DNA from: Burkholderiaceae bacterium
Lineage (GTDB): Bacteria; Pseudomonadota; Gammaproteobacteria; Burkholderiales; Burkholderiaceae_C
Direction of reading: 5' to 3'
Assembly: GCA_024235955.1 (NCBI GenBank)
Contig: JACKLJ010000002.1
Location: 372,001 to 436,000 of the forward strand
Length of the DNA stretch: 64,000 nt
The translations under genes were made by a program, and so were the position numbers. This document shows positions 57,542-64,000 of the stretch, piece after piece (the stretch's first letter is position 1; every line of letters starts with the position of its first letter). The notes under the pieces are model-generated. The model had not been told where the DNA came from. It worked only from the letters and a program-made list of their open reading frames with translations, and searched no databases.

Positions 57542-60301
57542 ATGCCCGATCAGCCGACCGCCGCCCCAGACCTGGTGCCGCCCCACGCCCTGCCCCCCTC
57601 CCGCGTGGTGGAACTGCAGCGCACCGACGCGCGCCACGGGCTGGAGGACGCCGAGGCCGCGCGCCGGCTGCAGGAACACGGCCCCAACACCTTGCCGGAG
57701 CCGCCCCGGCACAGCTGGCTGCAGCGCTTTGGGGCCCAGTTCGCCAACGCGCTGATTGGCTTCCTGCTGGCCTCTGCGGCGCTGGCAGCCGTGCTGGGCC
57801 ACTGGGTGGATGCCACGGTGATCCTGGGCGTGGTGCTGATCAATGCGCTGGTCGGCGTGGCGCAGGAGGGCAAGGCCGAAGCCGCCATGTCCGCGCTGCG
57901 CGACCTGCTCACACCCCACGCGCGCGTGCTGCGCTCCGGCGCACCGCAGGTCGCGGACGTGGCCGCCCTGGTGCCGGGCGACGTGGTGCTGATCGAGGCC
58001 GGCGACCGCGTGCCGGCCGACCTGCGCCTGTTGCAGGCGCATGCGCTGCGCATCGACGAGGCGCTGCTCACCGGCGAATCGGTGGTGGCCGAAAAATCCA
58101 CCGCCACCGTGGCTGCCGACGCGCCGCTGGGCGATCGCGCCGGCATGGCCTATTCCGGCACGCTGGTGGCGGCCGGCACCGGGCGCGGCGTGGTGGTGGC
58201 CACCGGCGTCCACACCGAGATCGGCCGCATCAGCGCCATGCTGGGCGCCATTGAGCCGCTGACCACGCCGCTGCTGCGTCAGATCAACCGCTTCGGGCGG
58301 CAGCTGGCCATCATCGCCCTGGTGGCGTCGGTGCTGCTGTTCGCCTTTGCCGTGCTCGTGCGCGGCCTGCACTGGCTCGATGCGCTGATGACCGTGGTGG
58401 CGCTGGCGGTGGGCTTCATCCCCGAAGGGTTGCCGGCGGTGATCACCATCACCCTGGCCATCGGCGTGCAGCGCATGGCGGCGCGCCACGCCATCGTGCG
58501 CCAGCTGCCGGCGGTGGAAACATTGGGCGCCACCAGCGTGATCTGCTCCGACAAGACCGGCACCCTCACCCGCAACGAGATGACCTGCCAGCGCCTGGTC
58601 ACCGCCTGCGGCAAGGCCGTGGCCAGCGGCACGGGCTACGCGCCCCTGGGGCGCGTGGAACTGCCCGGCAGCAGCCCGCCCGGGCCGGACCTGCTGCAGT
58701 TGGCCCGCGCCGGCCTGCTGTGCAACGACGCCGCGCTGACCGAAAGCGGTGGCCACTGGCAGGTGCACGGCGACCCCATGGAAGGCGCCCTGCTGGCGCT
58801 GGCCCTCAAGGCCGGCCTGAACCCGCAGGCCGAGCACGACCGCCACCCGCGCCTGGACACCATCCCGTTCGACGCCGCGCACCGCTTCATGGCCACGCTG
58901 CACGCGCTGCCGGCGCCGCAGGAGGGCGCGCTGCTGGTGGTCAAGGGCGCGCCCGAGCAGGTGCTGGCCATGTGCGCCAACGCGCTGCTGGACGACGGTC
59001 GCGCCACCGGCCTGCTCGACGAACCCGCATGGCACGAACGCATCGCCCACATCGCCGCCGACGGCCAGCGCGTGCTGGGCTTCGCCTTCAAGCTCCTGCC
59101 GGAGCGGCCGGAGCGCATCGAAGCCGCGCACCTGAAGGGGCTGACCCTGGCCGGGCTGATCGGCTTCATCGATCCGCCGCGGCCCGAGGCCATCGCCGCC
59201 GTGGCCGACGCGCGCAGCGCCGGCATCGCCGTGAAGATGATCACCGGCGACCACGGCGCCACCGCGCGCGCCATCGCGGCGCAGCTGGGCCTGGCGCGCG
59301 AGCCGGTGGTGGCCACCGGCGCCGACGTGGACGCCACCAGCGACGAAGCCCTGCCCGCGCTGGCCGGCCGCGCCCAGGTGTTCGCCCGCACCAGCCCGGA
59401 GCACAAGCTGCGCGTGGTGCGCGCGCTGCAGAGCCAGGGCGCGGTGGTGGCGATGACCGGCGACGGCGTCAACGACGCGCCGTCGCTCAAGCAGGCCGAC
59501 GTCGGCGTCGCCATGGGCCACAAGGGCACCGAGGCCGCCAAGGAAGCCGCCCAGGTGGTGCTGAGCGACGACAACTTCGCCTCCATCGTCGCCGCCGTGC
59601 ACGAAGGGCGCGTGGTCTACGACAACATCCGCAAGGTGCTGGCCTGGACCCTGCCGACCAACGGCGGCGAGGTGGTGGCGGTGGTGGCCGCGCTGGTGCT
59701 CGGGCTCACGCTGCCGCTCACGCCGGCGCAGATCCTGTGGATCAACATGATCACGGCCACCACGCTGGGCCTGGTGCTGGCCTTCGAGCCACCGGAAGCC
59801 GGCGTGATGCGCCGCCCGCCGCGCCCGGCCGATGCGCCGCTGCTCTCGCCCTTCATGCTGTGGCGGATCGTGCTCGTGTCGGTGCTGTTCGCCCTGGCGA
59901 TCCACGCCGTCATGCTCTGGGGCGAGCGGCGCGGGCTGGGGCTGGAGGCCACGCGCACGCTGGTGGTCAACGCCTTCTGCGCGCTGGAGATCGGCTACCT
60001 GTTCTCGGTGCGCTACCTGCACGCCACGTCGATCACCTGGCAGGGCACGCGCGGCACGCCGGCCGTGCTTTATGCGGTACTGGCGGTGCTGGTCCTGCAA
60101 CTGGCCTTCACCTACACGCCGTGGATGCAGACGCTGTTCGCCACCCGCCCGCTCGGCCTGGCCGACCTGCTGGTCGCCCCCGCCCTGGGCGCGCTGGCGA
60201 TGCTGCTGCTGGAGGGCGAGAAGGCGCTGCTGCGCCGGCTCGGCTGGTTCGACGAGCTGCGGCTCGCCGGCCCTGAGGGGCCAGGCGCCCGCGCCCCCTG
60301 A
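57542..60301 (+). CDS. Cation-transporting P-type ATPase (P2-like)
   Basis: 919 residues with a cation-ATPase N-terminal domain, ten membrane helices and all catalytic motifs: LTGES (actuator, about 180), PEGLPAVITITLA (helix 4, about 294), phosphorylated Asp in CSDKTGTLTRNEMT (about 337), KGAPEQVL (nucleotide), MITGDHGATARAIA and MTGDGVNDAPSLKQADVGVAMG. Helix 6 reads WINMITATTLGLVLAFEPPE; the Asp that binds Ca2+ in SERCA (NxxTD) is Thr here, so the ion may not be Ca2+. Annotated relatives are Mg/Ca/Na ATPase-like. An FNR-like box precedes it, pointing to low-oxygen expression. Confidence 0.9.
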   Translation: MPDQPTAAPDLVPPHALPPSRVVELQRTDARHGLEDAEAARRLQEHGPNTLPEPPRHSWLQRFGAQFANALIGFLLASAALAAVLGHWVDATVILGVVLINALVGVAQEGKAEAAMSALRDLLTPHARVLRSGAPQVADVAALVPGDVVLIEAGDRVPADLRLLQAHALRIDEALLTGESVVAEKSTATVAADAPLGDRAGMAYSGTLVAAGTGRGVVVATGVHTEIGRISAMLGAIEPLTTPLLRQINRFGRQLAIIALVASVLLFAFAVLVRGLHWLDALMTVVALAVGFIPEGLPAVITITLAIGVQRMAARHAIVRQLPAVETLGATSVICSDKTGTLTRNEMTCQRLVTACGKAVASGTGYAPLGRVELPGSSPPGPDLLQLARAGLLCNDAALTESGGHWQVHGDPMEGALLALALKAGLNPQAEHDRHPRLDTIPFDAAHRFMATLHALPAPQEGALLVVKGAPEQVLAMCANALLDDGRATGLLDEPAWHERIAHIAADGQRVLGFAFKLLPERPERIEAAHLKGLTLAGLIGFIDPPRPEAIAAVADARSAGIAVKMITGDHGATARAIAAQLGLAREPVVATGADVDATSDEALPALAGRAQVFARTSPEHKLRVVRALQSQGAVVAMTGDGVNDAPSLKQADVGVAMGHKGTEAAKEAAQVVLSDDNFASIVAAVHEGRVVYDNIRKVLAWTLPTNGGEVVAVVAALVLGLTLPLTPAQILWINMITATTLGLVLAFEPPEAGVMRRPPRPADAPLLSPFMLWRIVLVSVLFALAIHAVMLWGERRGLGLEATRTLVVNAFCALEIGYLFSVRYLHATSITWQGTRGTPAVLYAVLAVLVLQLAFTYTPWMQTLFATRPLGLADLLVAPALGALAMLLLEGEKALLRRLGWFDELRLAGPEGPGARAP

Positions 60302-60436
60302 GAACGCCCCAACCCCAGCAACCCTGCATCCTGTATGGCTGCCCAGGTCCGGCGGCCCGCCAGACGATAAAATTCACCGTTTCGCCAGTGCCTGCGGCAT
60401 CAGGCGAGCCCCGATAGAAGCTGCCCTCAACACACC

Positions 60437-60766
60437 ATGACCCACGTCGTCACCGAAGCCTGCATCCGCTGCAAATACACCGACTGCGTCGACGTCTGCC
60501 CGGTCGACTGCTTCAAGGAAGGCCCGAACTTCCTGACCATCGACCCGGAGGAGTGCATCGACTGCGCGGTCTGCATCCCGGAATGCCCGGTGAGCGCGAT
60601 CTACGCCGAAGAAGACCTGCCCAAGGACCAGATCCACATGACGGCCATCAACGCCGAACTGGCCCTGCTGCCGAACTGGAAGACCATCACCAAGCGCAAG
60701 GACCCGCTGCCCGACGCCGAGGAATGGAAAGACAAGACCGGCAAGCTGCCCGAACTCAAGCGCTGA
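60437..60766 (+). CDS. fdxA: Seven-iron ferredoxin FdxA
   Basis: 109 residues. Cluster-binding Cys: CIRCKYTDCVDVCPVDCF near the N-terminus (the [3Fe-4S]/[4Fe-4S] pattern of Azotobacter-type ferredoxin I) and ECIDCAVCIPECP at about 39-51. The long C-terminal tail (NAELALLPNWKTITKRKDPLPDAEEW) is typical of FdxA. A -10-like TAAAAT at about 60367 lies upstream. The FAD-type ferredoxin-NADP reductase follows on the same strand, so both may serve low-potential reductions such as the sulfite reductase upstream. Confidence 0.96.
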   Translation: MTHVVTEACIRCKYTDCVDVCPVDCFKEGPNFLTIDPEECIDCAVCIPECPVSAIYAEEDLPKDQIHMTAINAELALLPNWKTITKRKDPLPDAEEWKDKTGKLPELKR

Positions 60767-60811
60767 GCCGCTGCCAGCGCCGGCCTGCCGGCGCGCGCCT
60801 GTTTTTGGGGT

Positions 60812-60865
60812 GAAATCGGCCTCCAGCCCAGTCGTGGCGGGCGCAGGCAGCTATTGAATTTGAAG
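60812..60865 (-). repeat. Family B dispersed repeat
   Basis: GAAATCGGCCTCCAGCCCAG then GGCGGGCGCAGGCAGCTATT: well-conserved reverse-orientation copy between fdxA and the reductase gene. Confidence 0.88.
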
Positions 60866-60894
60866 CCAACGGGGCGGGCATGCGCCCCCGCATC

Positions 60895-61983
60895 ATGAGC
60901 ACCAGCCCCCCCGCCCCGCCCATCGACGCCGACGCCGTGGTGATCGGCGCCGGCCCGGTGGGCCTGTGGCAGGTGTTCGAGCTGGGCCTGCTGGAAATCC
61001 ACGCCCACGTCATCGACGCGCTGCCGCACCCCGGCGGCCAGCCGGGCGAGCTCTACGCCGACAAGCCGATCTACGACATCCCCGGCCTGCCCGTCTGCAG
61101 CGGCCAGGAACTCACCGACGCGCTGCTGCGCCAGGTGGCGCCCTTTCAGCCCACGCTGCATCTGGGCCATCAGGTCGAGGCGCTGGCGCGCCAGGACGAC
61201 GGACGCTTCCTGCTCACCACGCAACAGGGCCTGCAGCTGAGGGCGCGGGCGGTGTTCATCGCCGCCGGCGTGGGTGCCTTCGTGCCCAAGCGGCTCAAGG
61301 TGGATGGCCTCGACGCCTTCGAAGGCCGCCAGCTGTTCCACGGCCTGCCGCGCGCGGCGGACTTCAGCGGCCAGCGCGTGGTGGTGGCCGGCGGTGGCGA
61401 GGCCGCGCTGGGCGCTGCCATCCGCCTGGCCGCCCTGCCCGAAGGCCAGCGCGCCGCCAGCATCACCCTGCTGCACCGGCGCGACGGCTTCCAGGCAGAG
61501 CCCGCCACCATCGATGGCCTGCAGGCCCTGCGTCACACGGGCCAGGTGCGCTTCGTACCGGGTCAGGTCGAAGGCGTCGCTCAGGAAAGCGGCCGCCTGA
61601 CGGCGCTGCACATCCTGGGGCCAGACGGCGCCACCGCGCCGCTGCCGCTCGACATTCTGCTGGTGCTGCAGGGCGTGAGCCCCCGTCTTGGCCCCATTGC
61701 CGACTGGGGGATGGCGCTGGAGCGCAAGCAGCTGGTGGTGGACACCGAGAAGTTCCAGACCAGCGAGGCCGGCATCTTCGCCGTGGGCGACATCAACACC
61801 TACCCGGGCAAGAAGAAACTGATCCTGTGCGGCTTCCATGAAGCCACGCTGGCGGCCTACGCCGCGCAGGCGCTGATCGCGCCGGAGCGCGAACTGCCCT
61901 TCCAGTACACCACCAGCAGCTCGCGGCTGCACCGGCTGCTGGGCGTCGATTCAGCGCCGTCCGGCGGCACCGGCAACGGCTGA
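60895..61983 (+). CDS. Ferredoxin--NADP reductase, thioredoxin-reductase-like type
   Basis: Transfers electrons between NADPH and ferredoxin. 362 residues: FAD-binding VVIGAGPVGLWQVFELG (about 14-30), HPGGQPGELYADKPIYDIPG (the family's P-x-GGQ segment), NAD(P)-binding VVVAGGGEAALGAAIRLA (about 162-179), and the C-terminal FAD motif EAGIFAVGDINTYPGKKKLILCGFHEA. The CxxC of thioredoxin reductase is absent, as in this FNR class. ATG 60895 (MSTSPPAPP) is used; ATG 60880 is also in frame. It follows fdxA. Confidence 0.9.
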   Translation: MSTSPPAPPIDADAVVIGAGPVGLWQVFELGLLEIHAHVIDALPHPGGQPGELYADKPIYDIPGLPVCSGQELTDALLRQVAPFQPTLHLGHQVEALARQDDGRFLLTTQQGLQLRARAVFIAAGVGAFVPKRLKVDGLDAFEGRQLFHGLPRAADFSGQRVVVAGGGEAALGAAIRLAALPEGQRAASITLLHRRDGFQAEPATIDGLQALRHTGQVRFVPGQVEGVAQESGRLTALHILGPDGATAPLPLDILLVLQGVSPRLGPIADWGMALERKQLVVDTEKFQTSEAGIFAVGDINTYPGKKKLILCGFHEATLAAYAAQALIAPERELPFQYTTSSSRLHRLLGVDSAPSGGTGNG

Positions 61984-62125
61984 AGCACGCAGGCCACAGG
62001 CGCGCAGCACCCGTCGGCCTCGTGCCGGCGCCACGCCACGTCGGGCGCCCCCGACGTTGCCCGCGCAGCCCGCAACCAGCCCCGCCCGATAATGGTCGTT
62101 TCACCATAACGACACAGGAGCTTGC

Positions 62126-62884
62126 ATGCAGATCAAGGACAAGGTTTTCATCGTCACCGGCGGCGCGTCCGGTCTGGGTGAGGGCACGGCGCGGATGCTG
62201 GCGGCCAACGGCGCCAGGGTGGTGATCGCCGACATGCAGGCGGAGAAAGGCGAAGCCGTGGCCAGCGAGATCGGCGGCGCCTTCGTCAAGTGCGACGTCA
62301 GCAGCGAGGCCGATGGCCAGGCCGTGGTGGCCAAGGCGGTGTCGATGGGCAAGCTGATGGGCCTGGTCAACTGCGCCGGCATCGCACCGGCCGAGAAGAC
62401 CGTGGGCAAGCAAGGCGCGCACAAGCTCGACGTGTTCACCAAGACCATCATGGTCAACCTGGTGGGCAGCTTCAACATGATCCGCCTGGCGGCCGATGCG
62501 ATGTGCAAGAACGAGCCCGAGAGCACCGGCGAGCGCGGCGTGCTGATCAGCACCGCCAGCGTGGCCGCCTACGACGGCCAGATCGGCCAGGCTGCCTACA
62601 GCGCCAGCAAGGGGGGCGTGGTCGGCATGACGCTGCCGATCGCGCGCGACCTGGCCCGCAACGGCATCCGCAACATGACCATCGCGCCCGGCATCTTCGG
62701 CACGCCCATGCTGTTCGGCATGCCCAAGGAAGTGCAGGACGCGCTGGCCGCCGGCGTGCCCTTCCCCAGCCGCCTGGGCACGCCGGAAGACTACGCCAAG
62801 CTGGCCAGGCACATCATCGAGAACGACATGCTCAACGGCGAGGTGATCCGCCTGGACGGGGCGATCCGGCTGGCGCCGAAATGA
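62126..62884 (+). CDS. Short-chain dehydrogenase/reductase (3-hydroxyacyl-CoA dehydrogenase type 2-like)
   Basis: 252 residues, classical SDR. Cofactor motif VFIVTGGASGLGEGTARML (about 6-24), acidic VIADMQAEKG (NAD preference), VNCAGIAP, and the catalytic S-Y-K in STASVAAYDGQIGQAAYSASKGG (Tyr and Lys in YSASK). Resemblance is to the HSD17B10-type enzymes that oxidise 3-hydroxyacyl-CoA. A short inverted repeat TCGTT-TCACCAT-AACGA (62096-62112) lies before the ribosome site CAGGAG. Confidence 0.9.
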   Translation: MQIKDKVFIVTGGASGLGEGTARMLAANGARVVIADMQAEKGEAVASEIGGAFVKCDVSSEADGQAVVAKAVSMGKLMGLVNCAGIAPAEKTVGKQGAHKLDVFTKTIMVNLVGSFNMIRLAADAMCKNEPESTGERGVLISTASVAAYDGQIGQAAYSASKGGVVGMTLPIARDLARNGIRNMTIAPGIFGTPMLFGMPKEVQDALAAGVPFPSRLGTPEDYAKLARHIIENDMLNGEVIRLDGAIRLAPK

Positions 62885-63008
62885 TGCGCTTCCCCAGGCT
62901 GCGCGGAGGTCGCTCCGCTCTGCCACGCCCTTCCGCTCGAGCGCACTTGGCGCCCCTCGGAACCCAGGCCACGAGTGCCGGCGCAGCCCCCTGCTGAGGA
63001 CGCCCATC

Positions 63009-63374
63009 ATGTCCACGCAACCGGAGACGCTGGAGTTCCTGCTCGACCAGCTCGGGCCCTGGCCCGGGTTGCGCACGCGCAGGATGTTCGGCGAATACTG
63101 CCTCTACATCGACGACAAGCCGGTGGCCTTCGTCTGCGACGACCAGCTCTACGTGAAGCCGACACCGGCCGGCGAAGCGCTGATGGACCCGCCCGTGTGG
63201 GGCCGTTTCTACGAGAAGGCCAAGCCCCACCTGCTGCTCACGCCCGACCAGTGGGACGAGCGCGAGGCGCTGCGCGCCCTGCTCGCCGCCACCGCCGAGG
63301 CCCTGCCGCCGCCCAGGCCGCCGCGGCCGCGCAAGCCGCGCGCCGCGCGCAAGACGCCACCCAGGCGTTCCTGA
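63009..63374 (+). CDS. TfoX/Sxy N-terminal domain protein
   Basis: 121 residues. The TfoX N-domain is clear: RTRRMFGEYCLYIDDKPVAFVCDDQLYVKPTPAG (about 23-56) and WGRFYEKAKPHLLLTPDQWDE. The last ~30 residues are Pro/Arg/Lys-rich. The domain is known from the Sxy/TfoX competence regulators, but single-domain proteins like this are of unknown role and often not linked to competence. It stands alone. Confidence 0.87.
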   Translation: MSTQPETLEFLLDQLGPWPGLRTRRMFGEYCLYIDDKPVAFVCDDQLYVKPTPAGEALMDPPVWGRFYEKAKPHLLLTPDQWDEREALRALLAATAEALPPPRPPRPRKPRAARKTPPRRS

Positions 63375-63397
63375 CCGACAGAATGCTTCTTTTTCGA

Positions 63398-63440
63398 TAG
63401 CTGACTGCGCCTGCCCCGCAAGGGCTGACGGCCAGAACCG
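63398..63440 (+). repeat. Family B dispersed repeat
   Basis: CGATAGCTGACTGCGCCTGC then CCCGCAAGGGCTGACGGCCAG, between the TfoX-like and creA genes. A further diverged fragment (CAGCCCTTGTGCAGC) ends the window at 63980-64000. Confidence 0.7.
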
Positions 63441-63478
63441 TGAGCTGAATGCAGCTCCCCGGCCACACCACCCAGGGG

Positions 63479-63958
63479 TCAGTTCTTCAGCGGAATCGGC
63501 GTCGCGCGGTCGATGGCCACGGCGGTGACGCTGTTCTGCGGCGAGCCGTCGATGAGCTTGTCGGAGTAGGTCAGGTAGACCAGCGTGTTGCGCGCGCCAT
63601 CCACCATGCGCACCACGCGCAGGCGCTTGAACAGCACCGACATGCGCTCGGAAAACACCTCGTCCTTCGGCGGCAGCGGCCCCTTGAAGCGCACCGGGCC
63701 GACCTGGCGGCACGCGATCGAGGCCTCCGCGCGATCTTCCGCCAGCCCCAGGCCGCCCTTGATACCGCCGGTGCGGGCACGCGAGACGTAGCAGGTGACA
63801 CCCTCGACCATCGGGTCGTCGTAGGCATCGACGACGATCTTGTGGTTGGGCCCGAGCCACTGGAAGGCGGTGTCGACGTCGCCGATCTTCTGCGCCTGGG
63901 CGACGGCAGCCGTCGCGGTCAACAGCGCCATGAGCGCGGTGCGAAATGCCTGCTTCAT
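63479..63958 (-). CDS. creA: CreA family protein
   Basis: 159 residues with a cleavable signal peptide (about 1-22, ending VAQAQ). Family hallmarks: KIGDVDTAFQWLGPNHKIVVDAYDDPMVEGVTCYVSRARTGGIKGGLGLAEDRAEASIACRQVG, and the ERMSVLFKRLRVVRMVDGARNTLVYLTYSDKLIDGSP segment, given here only by its key parts. CreA is periplasmic, of unknown function. The start at 63958 lies near the window edge, so upstream control elements are cut off. Confidence 0.93.
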   Translation of the reverse strand: MKQAFRTALMALLTATAAVAQAQKIGDVDTAFQWLGPNHKIVVDAYDDPMVEGVTCYVSRARTGGIKGGLGLAEDRAEASIACRQVGPVRFKGPLPPKDEVFSERMSVLFKRLRVVRMVDGARNTLVYLTYSDKLIDGSPQNSVTAVAIDRATPIPLKN

Positions 63959-64000
63959 ACTTCGATTTTCAATCCAATTGACCTGCAGCCCTTGTGCAGC

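Noticed and set aside
63009..63374. Competence regulator assignment for the TfoX-domain gene
   Set aside because: Only the N-terminal TfoX domain is present and no competence genes are nearby, so a specific competence role is not supported.

Overview
The window is about 64 kb of GC-rich DNA from a betaproteobacterium, most likely Comamonadaceae (Burkholderiales). The evidence is the gene order aminotransferase-hom-thrC-mobB-moeA-moaD-moaE-clpB, several orphan tripartite tricarboxylate transporter (TTT) binding proteins, an APS-reductase-type cys operon, and many short dispersed intergenic repeats of a kind I associate with that family. The family assignment is from memory, not from a search. 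No tRNA, rRNA, CRISPR array, insertion sequence or prophage was recognised.

Layout. 1-600: 5' end of thrS on the minus strand with a probable threonine attenuator (12-codon leader peptide, competing hairpins, terminator). 886-12758: mixed accessory genes, namely a small lipoprotein; a phosphotransferase/TctC/GntR operon with an operator-like palindrome; an AraC regulator divergent from a second TctC plus an alpha/beta hydrolase; a YdhR-like protein; a sugar epimerase homologue and glycosyltransferase; a methyltransferase; isocitrate lyase aceA with two palindromic sites over its promoter; and a gamma-glutamylcyclotransferase-like protein. 12818-18648: two transporters, an RraA-like protein, a histone-H1-like/SWIB protein and a ThDP enzyme.

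18818-30443: a TetR gene followed by a compact ten-gene plus-strand operon. It encodes a complete TTT importer (TctC, TctB, TctA), two TIM-barrel isomerases, an enolase-superfamily enzyme, a Gfo/Idh/MocA dehydrogenase, a DUF993 protein, an NAD-epimerase-like protein and a DapA-like aldolase/dehydratase. This looks like a complete uptake and breakdown route for an unidentified organic acid or sugar acid, and is the best candidate here for an undescribed system. 30475-33754: MFS exporter, AraC regulator and CDF metal exporter. 34155-35871: a two-gene flavocytochrome c sulfide dehydrogenase locus.

36140-48088 (minus strand): housekeeping genes clpB (with a heat-shock-type promoter), a nuclease, moaE, moaD, moeA, mobB, thrC, tag, hom and an alanine-type aminotransferase. 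A DapA-family gene on the plus strand splits moaE from moaD, and tag sits between hom and thrC. 48188-51200: Mth938-like protein, peroxiredoxin, PhoH/PIN ATPase. 51456-57067: assimilatory sulfate reduction (sulfite reductase, DUF934, APS reductase, cysD, cysN) from a CysB-like promoter. Together these enzymes take sulfate to APS, sulfite and sulfide. 57542-63958: P-type ATPase with an FNR/Anr-like box, ferredoxin, ferredoxin-NADP reductase, SDR, TfoX-like protein and CreA.

Two repeat families run through the window. Family B (core TAGCTGCCTGCGCCCGCCA) has about 14 copies. Family A (GC-rich, ending near CTTGGGRRCGGCCCGGCG) occurs in tandem pairs. Both have entered coding sequence: a family A copy lies in frame inside cysN, and family B copies overlap the start of DUF934, probably the start of cysN, and the end of the aminotransferase gene.
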